Shown piece by piece: positions 26,323 through 35,069 of a stretch of DNA of 64,000 nucleotides. Positions within the stretch are counted from its first letter, which is position 1, and each line of letters starts with the position of its first letter. The notes beneath the pieces are model-generated. The model did not search any database and had not been told where the DNA came from. It worked only from the letters and a program-made list of their open reading frames with translations. The DNA lies in contig CANLQD010000008.1 in the NCBI GenBank assembly GCA_947493175.1, positions 1-64,000 of the forward strand, in the 5' to 3' direction. This DNA is from an uncultured Flavobacteriaceae bacterium (lineage in GTDB: Bacteria; Bacteroidota; Bacteroidia; Flavobacteriales; Flavobacteriaceae). Position numbers and translations under genes: made by a program.

Positions 26323-27438
26323 ATGACCAACCTACCAAGCGTACCGAACAAAGGCAGATATCAGTTAAAATACCGAGGAACAACTTGTTTAAACTGCGAA
26401 CACCCCTTAGATATCAGCGACCGATTTTGTCCCAATTGCTCGCAGGCCAACAGTACCAAAAAACTTACACTAAAGGATTTCTTCGATGAGTTTTTCTCCA
26501 GTATTATATCGTATGACTCAAAGCTATTAAAGACATTATCGGCCTTGCTCCTGCGTCCCGGAAAGATTACCAAGGATTATGTAAATGGAAAACGGGTATC
26601 GTACACCAACCCTTTTCGTTTTTTGCTAAGTCTCGCCATTGTTTATTTCCTTATGTTGAGTTTTAGTACCGGTGATGATTTTATGGCGTTAGACAAGTAC
26701 GGAGCCGACCCGAAAGGAAGTTTTCTTAACGAAAATGGTTCGCTCTCTTTCGATATCGATGATGAGCAAGTAGGAAAGGAACTAGAGGAAACATTGGACT
26801 CGTTGAATATAGCTCAAAACTTGGCCAAGAAAGACTCAGTACTTTTGAGCGATCCCAAAAAACATTTGGACAGTATAGGTGCGCTATGGCTGGCACCTCG
26901 ATTTTTCGGAAAAAGAGAATTTTTCAGTACGGTCATGGAACGAACCGACCTAAAAGAATTTGACGACATCATTGAAACTTATGGAATAGACGGTTCTTCG
27001 GAAAACAAGGCCGCTTTGAATGCAGCGAATAGTGTGGTGCGGTTTAAACAAAGACCAGGGTCTTTCCTGAGTTCACTGATTTCAAAACTTCCTTTCCTCA
27101 TATTTTTCTTTCTTCCAGTCTTTACTTTGTTCATTTGGCTGGTATATATCAGAAAAAGGTATAATTATACCGATCATTTGATCTTTAGCTTTCACATTCA
27201 ATCGCTCTTGTTTATCTTGCTCATTATTAGTTTTTTAATCGATAGTATTTTCGACATTTTCACCGGTTGGATTTTTGTGTTGATTTTTGCCGGATACCTG
27301 TATAAATCACTACGAAAATTCTACGACCAGGGAAGATTCAAAACTATTGTTAAATATATTTTCCTTAACACTATTTTTTTTATTTTAGCTATGGTGTCGA
27401 TTACAGGTCTATTGGCCGGAAGCATCTTTACTTATTAG
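26323..27438 (+). CDS. DUF3667 membrane protein with N-terminal zinc ribbon
   Basis: 371 residues. Cys22-x-x-Cys25 and Cys36-x-x-Cys39 (CLNCEHPLDISDRFCPNCS) form a zinc ribbon. LTLKDFFDEFFSSI, then RPGKITKDYVNGKRVSYTNPFRF is the DUF3667 signature. A membrane helix follows (about 97-113), then a long soluble loop (about 115-245) and three to four C-terminal helices (246-371). Common in Bacteroidota. The function is not known. apaG follows after 11 bp and is probably co-transcribed. The upstream dispersed repeat may carry its control region. Confidence 0.86.
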   Translation: MTNLPSVPNKGRYQLKYRGTTCLNCEHPLDISDRFCPNCSQANSTKKLTLKDFFDEFFSSIISYDSKLLKTLSALLLRPGKITKDYVNGKRVSYTNPFRFLLSLAIVYFLMLSFSTGDDFMALDKYGADPKGSFLNENGSLSFDIDDEQVGKELEETLDSLNIAQNLAKKDSVLLSDPKKHLDSIGALWLAPRFFGKREFFSTVMERTDLKEFDDIIETYGIDGSSENKAALNAANSVVRFKQRPGSFLSSLISKLPFLIFFFLPVFTLFIWLVYIRKRYNYTDHLIFSFHIQSLLFILLIISFLIDSIFDIFTGWIFVLIFAGYLYKSLRKFYDQGRFKTIVKYIFLNTIFFILAMVSITGLLAGSIFTY

Positions 27439-27449
27439 ATTAAAATTAT

Positions 27450-27836
27450 ATGATAACACAGGTTACCAAGGGCATCAAAGTTTCAGTAAACACCAGCTTT
27501 GAGGGTACTTTTTTTAAAAATTATAAGATGCACTTTGCATTCGGTTACACGATTACTATCGAAAATCAAAGTAAAGATTCCGTGCAATTGACTGCTCGGC
27601 ACTGGGAAATTTTCGATTCCTTGAACGAGCTCGAAATTTTAGACGGGGAAGGTGTCATTGGTAAAAAGCCCGTTATTAAACCCGGAGAATCCCATACCTA
27701 TAACTCCGGTTGTTTGTTGGCTTCCCCAATAGGGGCCATGCGTGGTCATTACAATATGGTCAACTTTAGCAATACCGAGAAATTCAGGGTTTACATTCCT
27801 ACCTTTAAATTTAGTGCACCATTTGCATTGAACTAA
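27450..27836 (+). CDS. apaG: ApaG-domain protein
   Basis: 128 residues, normal for the family. ITQVTKGIKVSVNTSFEG, then YTITIENQSKDSVQLTARHW and VIKPGESHTYNSGC plus PIGAMRGHYNMV match ApaG, an immunoglobulin-like fold. ApaG has been linked to Co2+/Mg2+ homeostasis and Ap4A levels in enterobacteria, but its biochemical role is unsettled. It is cytosolic. Confidence 0.93.
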   Translation: MITQVTKGIKVSVNTSFEGTFFKNYKMHFAFGYTITIENQSKDSVQLTARHWEIFDSLNELEILDGEGVIGKKPVIKPGESHTYNSGCLLASPIGAMRGHYNMVNFSNTEKFRVYIPTFKFSAPFALN

Positions 27837-28044
27837 GAAAGTTCAAGCTCACATATCAAGACAAGCTCACACTCATCCGCCAGTAGTTCATGGCTTAATT
27901 CGTTATGCCATACTTATGTCTTTTACCTCCTTATCAAATTGTAGACCAAGCCCTCATTGAACGCCATGTAAATTGTACGCGATACTTGCGTTTGCGCTTC
28001 ACCTATCAAAGGGGCCTTTGCTTTTAATTCTCATTAACTAAAGT

Positions 28045-28052
28045 TACCTTTG
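28045..28052 (+). promoter_or_regulatory. -7 element of pruA
   Basis: TACCTTTG lies 32 bp before the ATG. A TTTG at 28017-28020 sits 24 bp upstream, slightly wider than usual. Confidence 0.55.
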
Positions 28053-28084
28053 TAGTACATTTTTAACCCAAAAAACACACCATC

Positions 28085-29713
28085 ATGGGCAAAGGTTTTT
28101 TTCAAGTACCTACCGCATACAATGAACCCATTAAAGGCTATGCGCCTGGCTCCTCTGAGCGGGAAGCGGTGCTTGAACAGTATAAAAAATACTACAACGG
28201 TACGGTAGACGTACCTCTTTACATCGGCAGCGAGGAAGTAAGAACAGGAAACACCCGCCCTATGTCGCCACCACATGACCACCAACATATCGTAGGCACC
28301 TACCACTTGGCCGAAAAGGAACATGTAAGCCAAGCGATTGAAAATTGCCTCGCCTCACGGACCGCCTGGGCGAACTTAACTTGGGAACAACGGGCCGCGA
28401 TCTTTCTAAAGGCAGCGGAATTGATCGCAGGTCCCTATCGGGCCAAAATTAATGCGGCAACCATGATCGCCCAATCCAAGACCATTCACCAAGCAGAAAT
28501 AGATGCTGCCTGTGAATTAATTGATTTTCTGCGTTTTAATGTAGAATACATGTCCCAGATATACGAAGAACAGCCAGACTCCGCTGAGGGTATTTGGAAC
28601 AGGGTTGAGTACCGACCTCTGGAGGGTTTCGTATATGCCATTACCCCTTTCAACTTTACGGCCATCGCAGGAAACCTACCCGCCAGTGCCGCAATGATGG
28701 GAAACGTAGTCATCTGGAAGCCCAGCGATAGTCAAATTTTCTCGGCAAAGGTGATTGTCGATATATTTAAAGAGGCAGGACTCCCTGATGGTGTGATCAA
28801 CGTTGTCTACGGTGATCCCGTCATGGTTACCGAAACCGTATTGGCAAGTCCGGATTTTTCAGGCATACACTTTACAGGATCTACCCATGTTTTCAAATCA
28901 TTATGGAAACAAATAGGCAACAATATCGATCTCTACAAAACATACCCTAGAATTGTAGGGGAAACCGGGGGCAAGGATTTTATTGTAGCCCATCCTTCTG
29001 CAAAAGCGCAACAAGTCGCTACCGCGATTACCAGAGGTGCTTTTGAATTCCAAGGACAAAAATGTAGTGCCGCCTCAAGGGTATATCTACCAAAGTCGAC
29101 CGCAGATGCTATTCTGGAATTGGTAAAGAAAGATATCGCCTCGTTCAACAAACCGGGGTCGCCCGAAGACATGTCGAACTTTATAACGGCCGTTATCCAT
29201 GAAGGGTCTTTTGATAAGCTGGCCAGTTACATAGATCAGGCAAAAAACGATTCCAATGCCAAAATTATAGCCGGCGGCGGATACGACAAATCAAAAGGGT
29301 ATTTTATAGAGCCGACCGTGATCGTAACGACCGATCCCAAATACACAACCATGGAAACCGAACTCTTTGGCCCGGTAGTTACGGTGTATGTCTACGAAGA
29401 TAACGATTGGAACGGCACCTTGAAACTAGTAGATTCGACTTCGGAATATGCCTTGACCGGAGCCGTATTGGCTACCGATCGCTACGCCATTGACGAGGCG
29501 ACCAAAGCACTTCAAAATTGTGCGGGTAACTTTTACATCAATGACAAACCCACAGGAGCGGTAGTAGGCCAACAACCCTTTGGTGGGGCAAGGGCTTCGG
29601 GAACAAATGACAAAGCAGGTTCGGCACAGAATTTACTGCGTTGGGTTTCGCCCCGTTTAATCAAGGAGACTTTCGTAACACCGGAAGACTACCGCTACCC
29701 TTTCTTAGGTTAA
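28085..29713 (+). CDS. pruA: L-glutamate gamma-semialdehyde dehydrogenase
   Basis: 542 residues. An aldehyde dehydrogenase fold of the stand-alone P5C dehydrogenase type: YAITPFNFTAIAGNLPAS, GNVVIWKPSDSQ, FTGSTHVFKSLW, ETGGKDFIVAHPSA and the catalytic Cys327 in FQGQKCSAASRVY. It oxidises glutamate semialdehyde to glutamate, the second step of proline catabolism, with NAD+. It is monogenic with its own promoter and a strong terminator. No proline dehydrogenase gene is adjacent. Confidence 0.96.
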   Translation: MGKGFFQVPTAYNEPIKGYAPGSSEREAVLEQYKKYYNGTVDVPLYIGSEEVRTGNTRPMSPPHDHQHIVGTYHLAEKEHVSQAIENCLASRTAWANLTWEQRAAIFLKAAELIAGPYRAKINAATMIAQSKTIHQAEIDAACELIDFLRFNVEYMSQIYEEQPDSAEGIWNRVEYRPLEGFVYAITPFNFTAIAGNLPASAAMMGNVVIWKPSDSQIFSAKVIVDIFKEAGLPDGVINVVYGDPVMVTETVLASPDFSGIHFTGSTHVFKSLWKQIGNNIDLYKTYPRIVGETGGKDFIVAHPSAKAQQVATAITRGAFEFQGQKCSAASRVYLPKSTADAILELVKKDIASFNKPGSPEDMSNFITAVIHEGSFDKLASYIDQAKNDSNAKIIAGGGYDKSKGYFIEPTVIVTTDPKYTTMETELFGPVVTVYVYEDNDWNGTLKLVDSTSEYALTGAVLATDRYAIDEATKALQNCAGNFYINDKPTGAVVGQQPFGGARASGTNDKAGSAQNLLRWVSPRLIKETFVTPEDYRYPFLG

Positions 29714-29736
29714 AGCAAGAAAAATTAAAACGCACT

Positions 29737-29779
29737 AGTCGTTATTCCAGAAAATGTTAGGGAATAACGGCTATTTTTA
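29737..29779 (+). terminator. Rho-independent terminator of pruA
   Basis: The stem AGTCGTTATTCC/GGAATAACGGCT (12 bp with one G-T pair) and a 12-nt loop are followed by ATTTTTATT. Confidence 0.85.
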
Positions 29780-29798
29780 TTATGAAATCACTTTGTAG

Positions 29799-30776
29799 TT
29801 GGAGCACTACCAAACACATAACGTTTTCTTTTTGGTCCCGCCCGAAGTACAACTGTTAGACCTGACCGGTCCTGCGCATTTGTTTTATGAGGCCAATACT
29901 TATGGGGCGAATACCACCATGCATTACCTTAGTTTAAATGCGGAAAACGAGAGTGTATCGAGTGCTGGAATTTTATTAGGAAAACTACGACCCTTTAAAC
30001 AATTTGAATTGACCGAAAACGACCTGCTTTTTTTGCCTGGCCTCGAATCGCATCTTTTTTTTGACAAAAACTTTGTAACAGTACACCAACGGTTCTTTAG
30101 TTGGCTCAAACAACAAGCGCATAACGGGGCCAAGCTATGCTCTGTCTGTACGGGTGCTTATTTCTTAGGGTTTGCCGGACTGTTGACGGATAAGAACTGT
30201 ACCACCCACTGGAAATATTTCAAAGATTTTCAAGCGCGTTTTCCGAAAGCCAAACTACGTTCCGATAGGCTGTTGGTCAAAGATGGTAACTGCTATTCAA
30301 GCGCGGGGGTATCATCAGGCATCGACCTTGCGCTCTACCTTTTGGAAGAACTTTTTGGACCTGTATTGGCTACAAAAGTCGCAAAAGAAGTGGTTATTTA
30401 TCTGCGCCGTACTGAAAACGACCCACAGCTGAGCGTATTTTTACAATACCGCAACCACATTGAAAACCGCATTCACAAAATACAAGATCTCTTGTCCCAG
30501 AACCTTTCGAGAAAACAAAAAATAACAAAGTTGGCAGAACAGGTACATATGAGTCCCCGAAACCTGACACGCCTTTTTAAAAAGACTACCGGCATCACGA
30601 TTGGTGACTATTTAGAAAAACTACGAGTAGAGCATGCCGTTCAACTACTGGCCAAGGGCTCCAAAGTAAAAACTGTTGCCAATGCCTGCGGACTTCAAAG
30701 CAGCAATCAACTCAGAGCACTGCTCCAGAAACACCAATCGGTACTCCCCTCTCAATTAGCGCGGGATTCAAGGTAG
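29799..30776 (+). CDS. GlxA-family regulator (DJ-1/PfpI plus AraC domain)
   Basis: 325 residues from a TTG start. No in-frame ATG precedes VFFLVPPEVQLLDLTGP, and the ATG at 29782 is in another frame and soon stops. The DJ-1/PfpI domain spans residues 8-200, with the nucleophile elbow Cys117 in SVCTGAY. An AraC-type double HTH domain lies at about 225-320 (KITKLAEQVHMSPRNLTRLFKKTTGI, VANACGLQSSNQLRALLQKH). It is probably a ligand-sensing transcription activator. The next gene encodes an exported protein with a homologous DJ-1 domain, a likely target. Confidence 0.88.
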   Translation: MEHYQTHNVFFLVPPEVQLLDLTGPAHLFYEANTYGANTTMHYLSLNAENESVSSAGILLGKLRPFKQFELTENDLLFLPGLESHLFFDKNFVTVHQRFFSWLKQQAHNGAKLCSVCTGAYFLGFAGLLTDKNCTTHWKYFKDFQARFPKAKLRSDRLLVKDGNCYSSAGVSSGIDLALYLLEELFGPVLATKVAKEVVIYLRRTENDPQLSVFLQYRNHIENRIHKIQDLLSQNLSRKQKITKLAEQVHMSPRNLTRLFKKTTGITIGDYLEKLRVEHAVQLLAKGSKVKTVANACGLQSSNQLRALLQKHQSVLPSQLARDSR

Positions 30777-30984
30777 AAACTTTGTTACAAGGGCCGAAAG
30801 CACTACAATAGATACCGGTACATAGGCGCCCTAAAAAACAGCCAAGCATCCTCTTTTGAAGGAGTGCCGGTTTGAACAGACTTTCCAATACTCGATTCGG
30901 ATCACGCATGAAATTGGCCCCATACTGCGTATGATTGTCCTTGTACCCCAAGGGTAGTCAAATTATTTTTGATATCATCGAAAA

Positions 30985-32034
30985 ATGAAAATCATGAAAA
31001 ACTTCTTAACACTTTTTATAGTGTTCTTTTTAATCGATAACTCCATAGGGCAAAATTCGGTAACTGTTTCCCCCACCTATATTTGCCCTCCATGCAACAG
31101 TTCTTGTGACGAAATCGAACACGAAGCCCCAGGTGTATGTTCACACTGTAATATGGTATTAGTCCGTAAAGATTTATCGAAGACAATTGCGTTTTACCTA
31201 CAGGACGGAGTCGAAGTATTGGATTTTGCAGGCCCCATGGAGGTATTTGCTTATGCCGGCTACAACGTATTTACGGTTTCGGCCGATCTAAAACCTATTA
31301 AATCACAGGGAATATTAACGATTACTCCGGATTATAGCATTGAAAATGCCCCAAAAGCGGATATCCTAGCATTTTTCGGAGGGAACTCCTCTGAAGCATC
31401 TCAGAATGAAAACGTAATCGAATGGGTAAAAAACCAAAAAGATATTCAGTACCATTTCTCTGTATGTACGGGTGCTTTTATATTGGCGGAATCCGGGGTT
31501 TTGGACGGAAAAACAGCTACCACATTTCATAATGCCCTTGACAATCTTGCATCGCAATATCCGAAGATAGACGTGCGCAAAAATGTGCGTTATGTAGATA
31601 ATGGCGAAGTCATTACCACTGCAGGCATCTCCGCAGGAATAGATGGGGCCTTGCATTTGGTCGCTAAACTACAGGGAGTCAATGCAGCGAAACGAACTGC
31701 CTACTACATGGAGTATGACAACTGGAGAATGGGCGATGGACTCCTACTAGCCGATAAAAACACCTATGAGCCAACAATTTCCCTAAAGGCGCTCAAGGCG
31801 TTCGAAGGAACCTACGAGTATAAGGACAATACGCGATTTGAACTTACCTACGATAGTCAGAAAGGCGATCTCTTTGCCAAAATTGACGGGGTTTCCTATC
31901 CCATTTATCACGAGACTGCCGATACCTTCTCGGATGTAAGCAATGAACCGGTTTTTTTCAAACGAAATGAAAAAAATGAAGTCATTGGTTACCAACTTAC
32001 AAAAAATGGAAAACTATTTAAAAGAATGCCTTAA
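30985..32034 (+). CDS. Exported protein: metal-binding domain, DJ-1/PfpI and DUF3471-like domain
   Basis: 349 residues. In order: signal peptide (1-23); a Cys-rich domain (YICPPCNSSCDE, then PGVCSHCNMVLV; Cys34, 37, 41, 52, 55) like the YHS/heavy-metal-binding modules of copper ATPases; a DJ-1/PfpI domain (about 66-250) with Cys161 in SVCTGAF, the same elbow as the regulator upstream; and a C-terminal beta domain (about 268-349, LKAFEGTYEYKDNTRFELTY) similar to DUF3471 of class-C hydrolases. Export of a DJ-1 protein with a metal-binding head is unusual. It may act on a periplasmic aldehyde or thiol stress substrate (inference). Confidence 0.8.
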   Translation: MKIMKNFLTLFIVFFLIDNSIGQNSVTVSPTYICPPCNSSCDEIEHEAPGVCSHCNMVLVRKDLSKTIAFYLQDGVEVLDFAGPMEVFAYAGYNVFTVSADLKPIKSQGILTITPDYSIENAPKADILAFFGGNSSEASQNENVIEWVKNQKDIQYHFSVCTGAFILAESGVLDGKTATTFHNALDNLASQYPKIDVRKNVRYVDNGEVITTAGISAGIDGALHLVAKLQGVNAAKRTAYYMEYDNWRMGDGLLLADKNTYEPTISLKALKAFEGTYEYKDNTRFELTYDSQKGDLFAKIDGVSYPIYHETADTFSDVSNEPVFFKRNEKNEVIGYQLTKNGKLFKRMP

Positions 32035-32256
32035 GTAGCTCTTGTTGGCAATGGGGTTCATCCTGCAATAAGGAGATGCTATTTTTAGGGGTTTACAAAA
32101 ACCACTAACCAGAAAGGATCGTCGGGAAAGATATATGGTCCCGTACGCGTTAAAAGAATAACACAAAAATCTGCTACTTAAATGATTTTCAGTACATTTA
32201 AAGGCTATTTGGGATGGTCCCAAAAAAGTGCAAGTACAACTCTAACCTTTATCAAA

Positions 32257-32769
32257 ATGAAAAAATTAGCAATTTGTTTGATGCTGGCCTTCACAGGTTT
32301 CGCATATGCACAGGACAATTTGGCCCAAGCGACCATTCAGGGCGTTTTGCAGGGCAACCAAGGGCAGGTCATCGCATTGGCGGAAGCCTTTTCAGAAGAA
32401 CAATATGACTGGCGGCCTACAGAGGGTGTTAACTCGGTTCGCGAAGCCCTTCTACACATTGCAGGAGGAAATTACTTTCTAGCCTCCAAGATGGGATTTG
32501 CCCCACCCGAAAACGTGGATATGATGGGACTATCTGCCATTACCGGAAAAGAAAATGTGATAGCCACATTGAAACAGTCCAACGAATTCGTCCTGGAAAA
32601 AATCATGGAAGTAGAAACCGCAAAACTTTCCGAGGAAGTCGATTTTGGTTTCGCCAAGATGAACATGCTGGGAGGTCTGCTTGCCATGATGGAACACAAC
32701 GGTGAGCACAAAGGACAATTAATTGCCTATGCCCGGTCTAACGGCGTCGTTCCCCCATGGAGCAAATAG
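32257..32769 (+). CDS. Exported DinB-family protein
   Basis: 170 residues from the ATG at 32257. An upstream in-frame ATG at 32182 would bury the signal peptide MKKLAICLMLAFTGFAYAQ. A DinB/YfiT four-helix bundle follows with the metal triad His67 (LLHIAGG), His147 and His151 (EHNGEHKGQ), and the usual ending NGVVPPWS. DinB-like proteins are metal-dependent enzymes, often thiol transferases. A periplasmic one is common in Bacteroidota, but the substrate is unknown. A terminator follows. Confidence 0.87.
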   Translation: MKKLAICLMLAFTGFAYAQDNLAQATIQGVLQGNQGQVIALAEAFSEEQYDWRPTEGVNSVREALLHIAGGNYFLASKMGFAPPENVDMMGLSAITGKENVIATLKQSNEFVLEKIMEVETAKLSEEVDFGFAKMNMLGGLLAMMEHNGEHKGQLIAYARSNGVVPPWSK

Positions 32770-32808
32770 CCAAAAAAGATTTTTGGTTTATTGTAAAAAT
32801 CCTTGTAG

Positions 32809-32842
32809 AAACCTCCATTGCGAAAGCATCTGGAGGTTTTTT
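32809..32842 (+). terminator. Rho-independent terminator of DinB gene
   Basis: Stem AAACCTCCA/TGGAGGTTT, 13-nt loop, T6 run. Confidence 0.85.
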
Positions 32843-32901
32843 ATGCAATGTTTGCAGCGCAAAATCGTTAAGTATCCATATAGATATCCATAAGGATAGG
32901 T

Positions 32902-33885
32902 ATGATGCCCAGACTACAAATGAAAACATTCTTAAAAATCCTTTTCGCCCCTGTGCTGTGGCTTTTCAATGCCTGTAGCCCACTGGGAAACCCGGTGGAT
33001 GAGAAAAAATCGGACAGTCATTACTACAACAGCAAAAAAACAGATATTCACTATGTGCCCATGGGAAACTGGTTCGAATTGGGCAATTCTCCTATGAACG
33101 CCGATATCGAAAGCTTTGAGGTGCTATCGCGCTTCCTAAGCAAAGACAAAAATCGCGGGTATTACACGCAACATCCCATCGCCGAAGGCACGTTGGATTT
33201 AGGGACCTTCAATGCCAAAGAGGGCGTTTACATGGCAAGTATCGGTTTTGACAAAAACCACGTGTACCTATTCGAACGCACTTATGAAAAAGACCAGGTC
33301 GTTCATCCTCGAATCGTTAAAGGTGCAGACCCTAAAACCTATGTTGCCAAAGATTTTAACTGGGCAAAGGACCATCAGAATCATTACTACCGACATCAAC
33401 AAATCGAAGTTGACTACCATACTTTTCAAAACCTCAATGAAAGTTTTAGCAAGGATCAGGATAGCGTTTATTATCAGTATCTTTCCAGTTTTAAAACGAT
33501 TAAGGCAGATGTCACTAGTTTTAAGGTTTTGGATGAGCGCTATTACGCGGTGGACGCAAGCCATGTTTTTTTCAATCACTATACAGGTAATGAAACCAAT
33601 ACCGAATTAAGGACCCTTCCCATTCCTACAGGCGAGAAGGTCACCTTGTTGAACGAGGCCTATCTTCAAATCGGTCCTCGTATTTACTATGGTGCCACCC
33701 CCATAGAAATTGATGCCGAATCACATGAAATCGTGGGCACTTATTACATTAAGGATAAAAACAACGTCTACTATCAAGATCGTTTGGTAGCGGATGCAGA
33801 CGCAGCGAGTTTTGGGCCACTTGATGACTATCGAATCGGCGATAAAAATGGGGCTTTCAGGGGAGCGGAACGCTATCAGAAATAA
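32902..33885 (+). CDS. DKNYY-family lipoprotein
   Basis: 327 residues. The start is ATG 32902 or ATG 32920, and both give a lipoprotein signal (LFAPVLWLFNACSP). The rest is a series of about seven DKNxVYY-type repeats (SKDKNRGYY, FDKNHVYLF, KDHQNHYY, SKDQDSVYY, VDASHVFF, IKDKNNVYYQDRL, GDKNGAF), the DKNYY family signature. These repeats probably form a beta structure at the outer face of the envelope. No function is known. A 44-bp gap precedes the next small lipoprotein gene, so they may be co-transcribed. Confidence 0.84.
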   Translation: MMPRLQMKTFLKILFAPVLWLFNACSPLGNPVDEKKSDSHYYNSKKTDIHYVPMGNWFELGNSPMNADIESFEVLSRFLSKDKNRGYYTQHPIAEGTLDLGTFNAKEGVYMASIGFDKNHVYLFERTYEKDQVVHPRIVKGADPKTYVAKDFNWAKDHQNHYYRHQQIEVDYHTFQNLNESFSKDQDSVYYQYLSSFKTIKADVTSFKVLDERYYAVDASHVFFNHYTGNETNTELRTLPIPTGEKVTLLNEAYLQIGPRIYYGATPIEIDAESHEIVGTYYIKDKNNVYYQDRLVADADAASFGPLDDYRIGDKNGAFRGAERYQK

Positions 33886-33929
33886 AAAAGCAACCCATAG
33901 GGCCTTTATCTATCTTATAGAAAAACTGC

Positions 33930-34310
33930 ATGTTTTTTAAGTACTTCTATACCCTGTTTTTTATTTTTGTCTTGATCAGTTCCTGTACCGACAGTGATGA
34001 CGATGCCTTGAGTGGCTGCGGTTTGGAAAATCCGCGGCAAGACCTTGCTTGGTTACGTAAACGAATCGCTGAAATGGCAAATTCAGACTCCCCGGATGTG
34101 AAATACTGCTATGTGGTACAAGGTACATATGAAAACAATACCGTATTTCGATTTGAAGATTGCAACCCGTTGATCGATAAAGCTGTTTTCACCCTCAATT
34201 GTGAGGGCGAACGAATCGACGAAAATAGTTCCGCACTGTCGCTTATGAATCTAGAGAACCCCCAAATCATCTGGAGACCCCTTAATTTTGCGTGTGAAGT
34301 ACCATTTTAA
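33930..34310 (+). CDS. Small lipoprotein of unknown function
   Basis: 126 residues. The signal ends LISSCTDSDDD (lipobox Cys at about 19) followed by an acidic linker, as in surface-exposed Bacteroidota lipoproteins. Four further Cys (GCGLENPRQDLAWLRKRI, KYCYVV, EDCNPL, NCEG) may form disulphides. I do not recognise the family. It is convergent with rsmG, and the two stops overlap by 4 bp. Confidence 0.75.
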   Translation: MFFKYFYTLFFIFVLISSCTDSDDDALSGCGLENPRQDLAWLRKRIAEMANSDSPDVKYCYVVQGTYENNTVFRFEDCNPLIDKAVFTLNCEGERIDENSSALSLMNLENPQIIWRPLNFACEVPF

Positions 34311-34951
34311 GCCTTTTTGGGCTTGTATTTTAAGGGCAAGTACACCACCTTTTTCGTTTCGAAAAAATCTTCCGTAAAACAATCGCTCAGTTTATAGATT
34401 TCGGCATTGCGGAACGCCGCCAGCTCTTCTGAGAGATCTCCTCCTTTTAGATACAGAATCCCGTTTCGACGTTCGTGAACCGATTCCTTTTTAATTTTTC
34501 CTTTTACCCAATGGGTAAAGGTGGGCATGGGTGCTACTGCCCTACTCACGATAAAGTCGAACTGCTGATCCACTTCCTCGACCCTTGCATTGATAGGGGT
34601 AACGTTTTTGAGCTGCAAACCGTCTACTACCTCTTTCACAACCTTTATTTTTTTTCCGATCGAATCTACCAGCGTAAATGAGACCTCGGGAAAAAGAATT
34701 GCCAGTGGAATCCCTGGAAAACCGCCTCCTGTGCCCACATCCATAACAGTACTTCCCGGAAGGAAACGTTGTATCTTCGCAATGCCCAATGAGTGTAGCA
34801 CGTGACGAAGATATAACTCTTCAATATCCTTACGGGAGACCACGTTGATCTTCTGGTTCCAATCTTGGTAGAGCGCCTCTAGTTGCCTGAATTGGGCTTG
34901 TTGATCATCGGTAAGATCTCGAAAGTATTTAAAAATGGTTTCTGCGTTCAT
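34307..34951 (-). CDS. rsmG: 16S rRNA (guanine527-N7)-methyltransferase
   Basis: 214 residues from MNAETIFKYF. A TTG-type upstream start at 34972 overlaps the promoter element. The SAM motif VMDVGTGGGFPGIPLAI, NVVSRKDIEELYLRHVLHSL and DFIVSRAVAPM are RsmG/GidB-typical. It methylates G527 in the decoding region of 16S rRNA, and loss can give low-level streptomycin resistance. Usual length. Divergent from the desaturase. Confidence 0.95.
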   Translation of the reverse strand: MNAETIFKYFRDLTDDQQAQFRQLEALYQDWNQKINVVSRKDIEELYLRHVLHSLGIAKIQRFLPGSTVMDVGTGGGFPGIPLAILFPEVSFTLVDSIGKKIKVVKEVVDGLQLKNVTPINARVEEVDQQFDFIVSRAVAPMPTFTHWVKGKIKKESVHERRNGILYLKGGDLSEELAAFRNAEIYKLSDCFTEDFFETKKVVYLPLKYKPKKA

Positions 34952-34969
34952 CGCCTGTTTTATCTGCCA

Positions 34970-34977
34970 CAAAAATA
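34970..34977 (-). promoter_or_regulatory. -7 element of rsmG
   Basis: The minus strand reads TATTTTTG, 18 bp before the rsmG ATG. Confidence 0.5.
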
Positions 34978-35069
34978 GTATATTCGATGTTGTTAAATTT
35001 TAGCTTTTTAAGAAAGCTTTCATACCTTTTTAGGCCATTGACCCTATATTTACCAAAATTTAATTGTTT

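Noticed and set aside
30712..30951. Minus-strand 79-codon frame between the GlxA regulator and the DJ-1 protein
   Set aside because: It overlaps the end of the regulator gene, has no recognisable domain and no ribosome or promoter signal.
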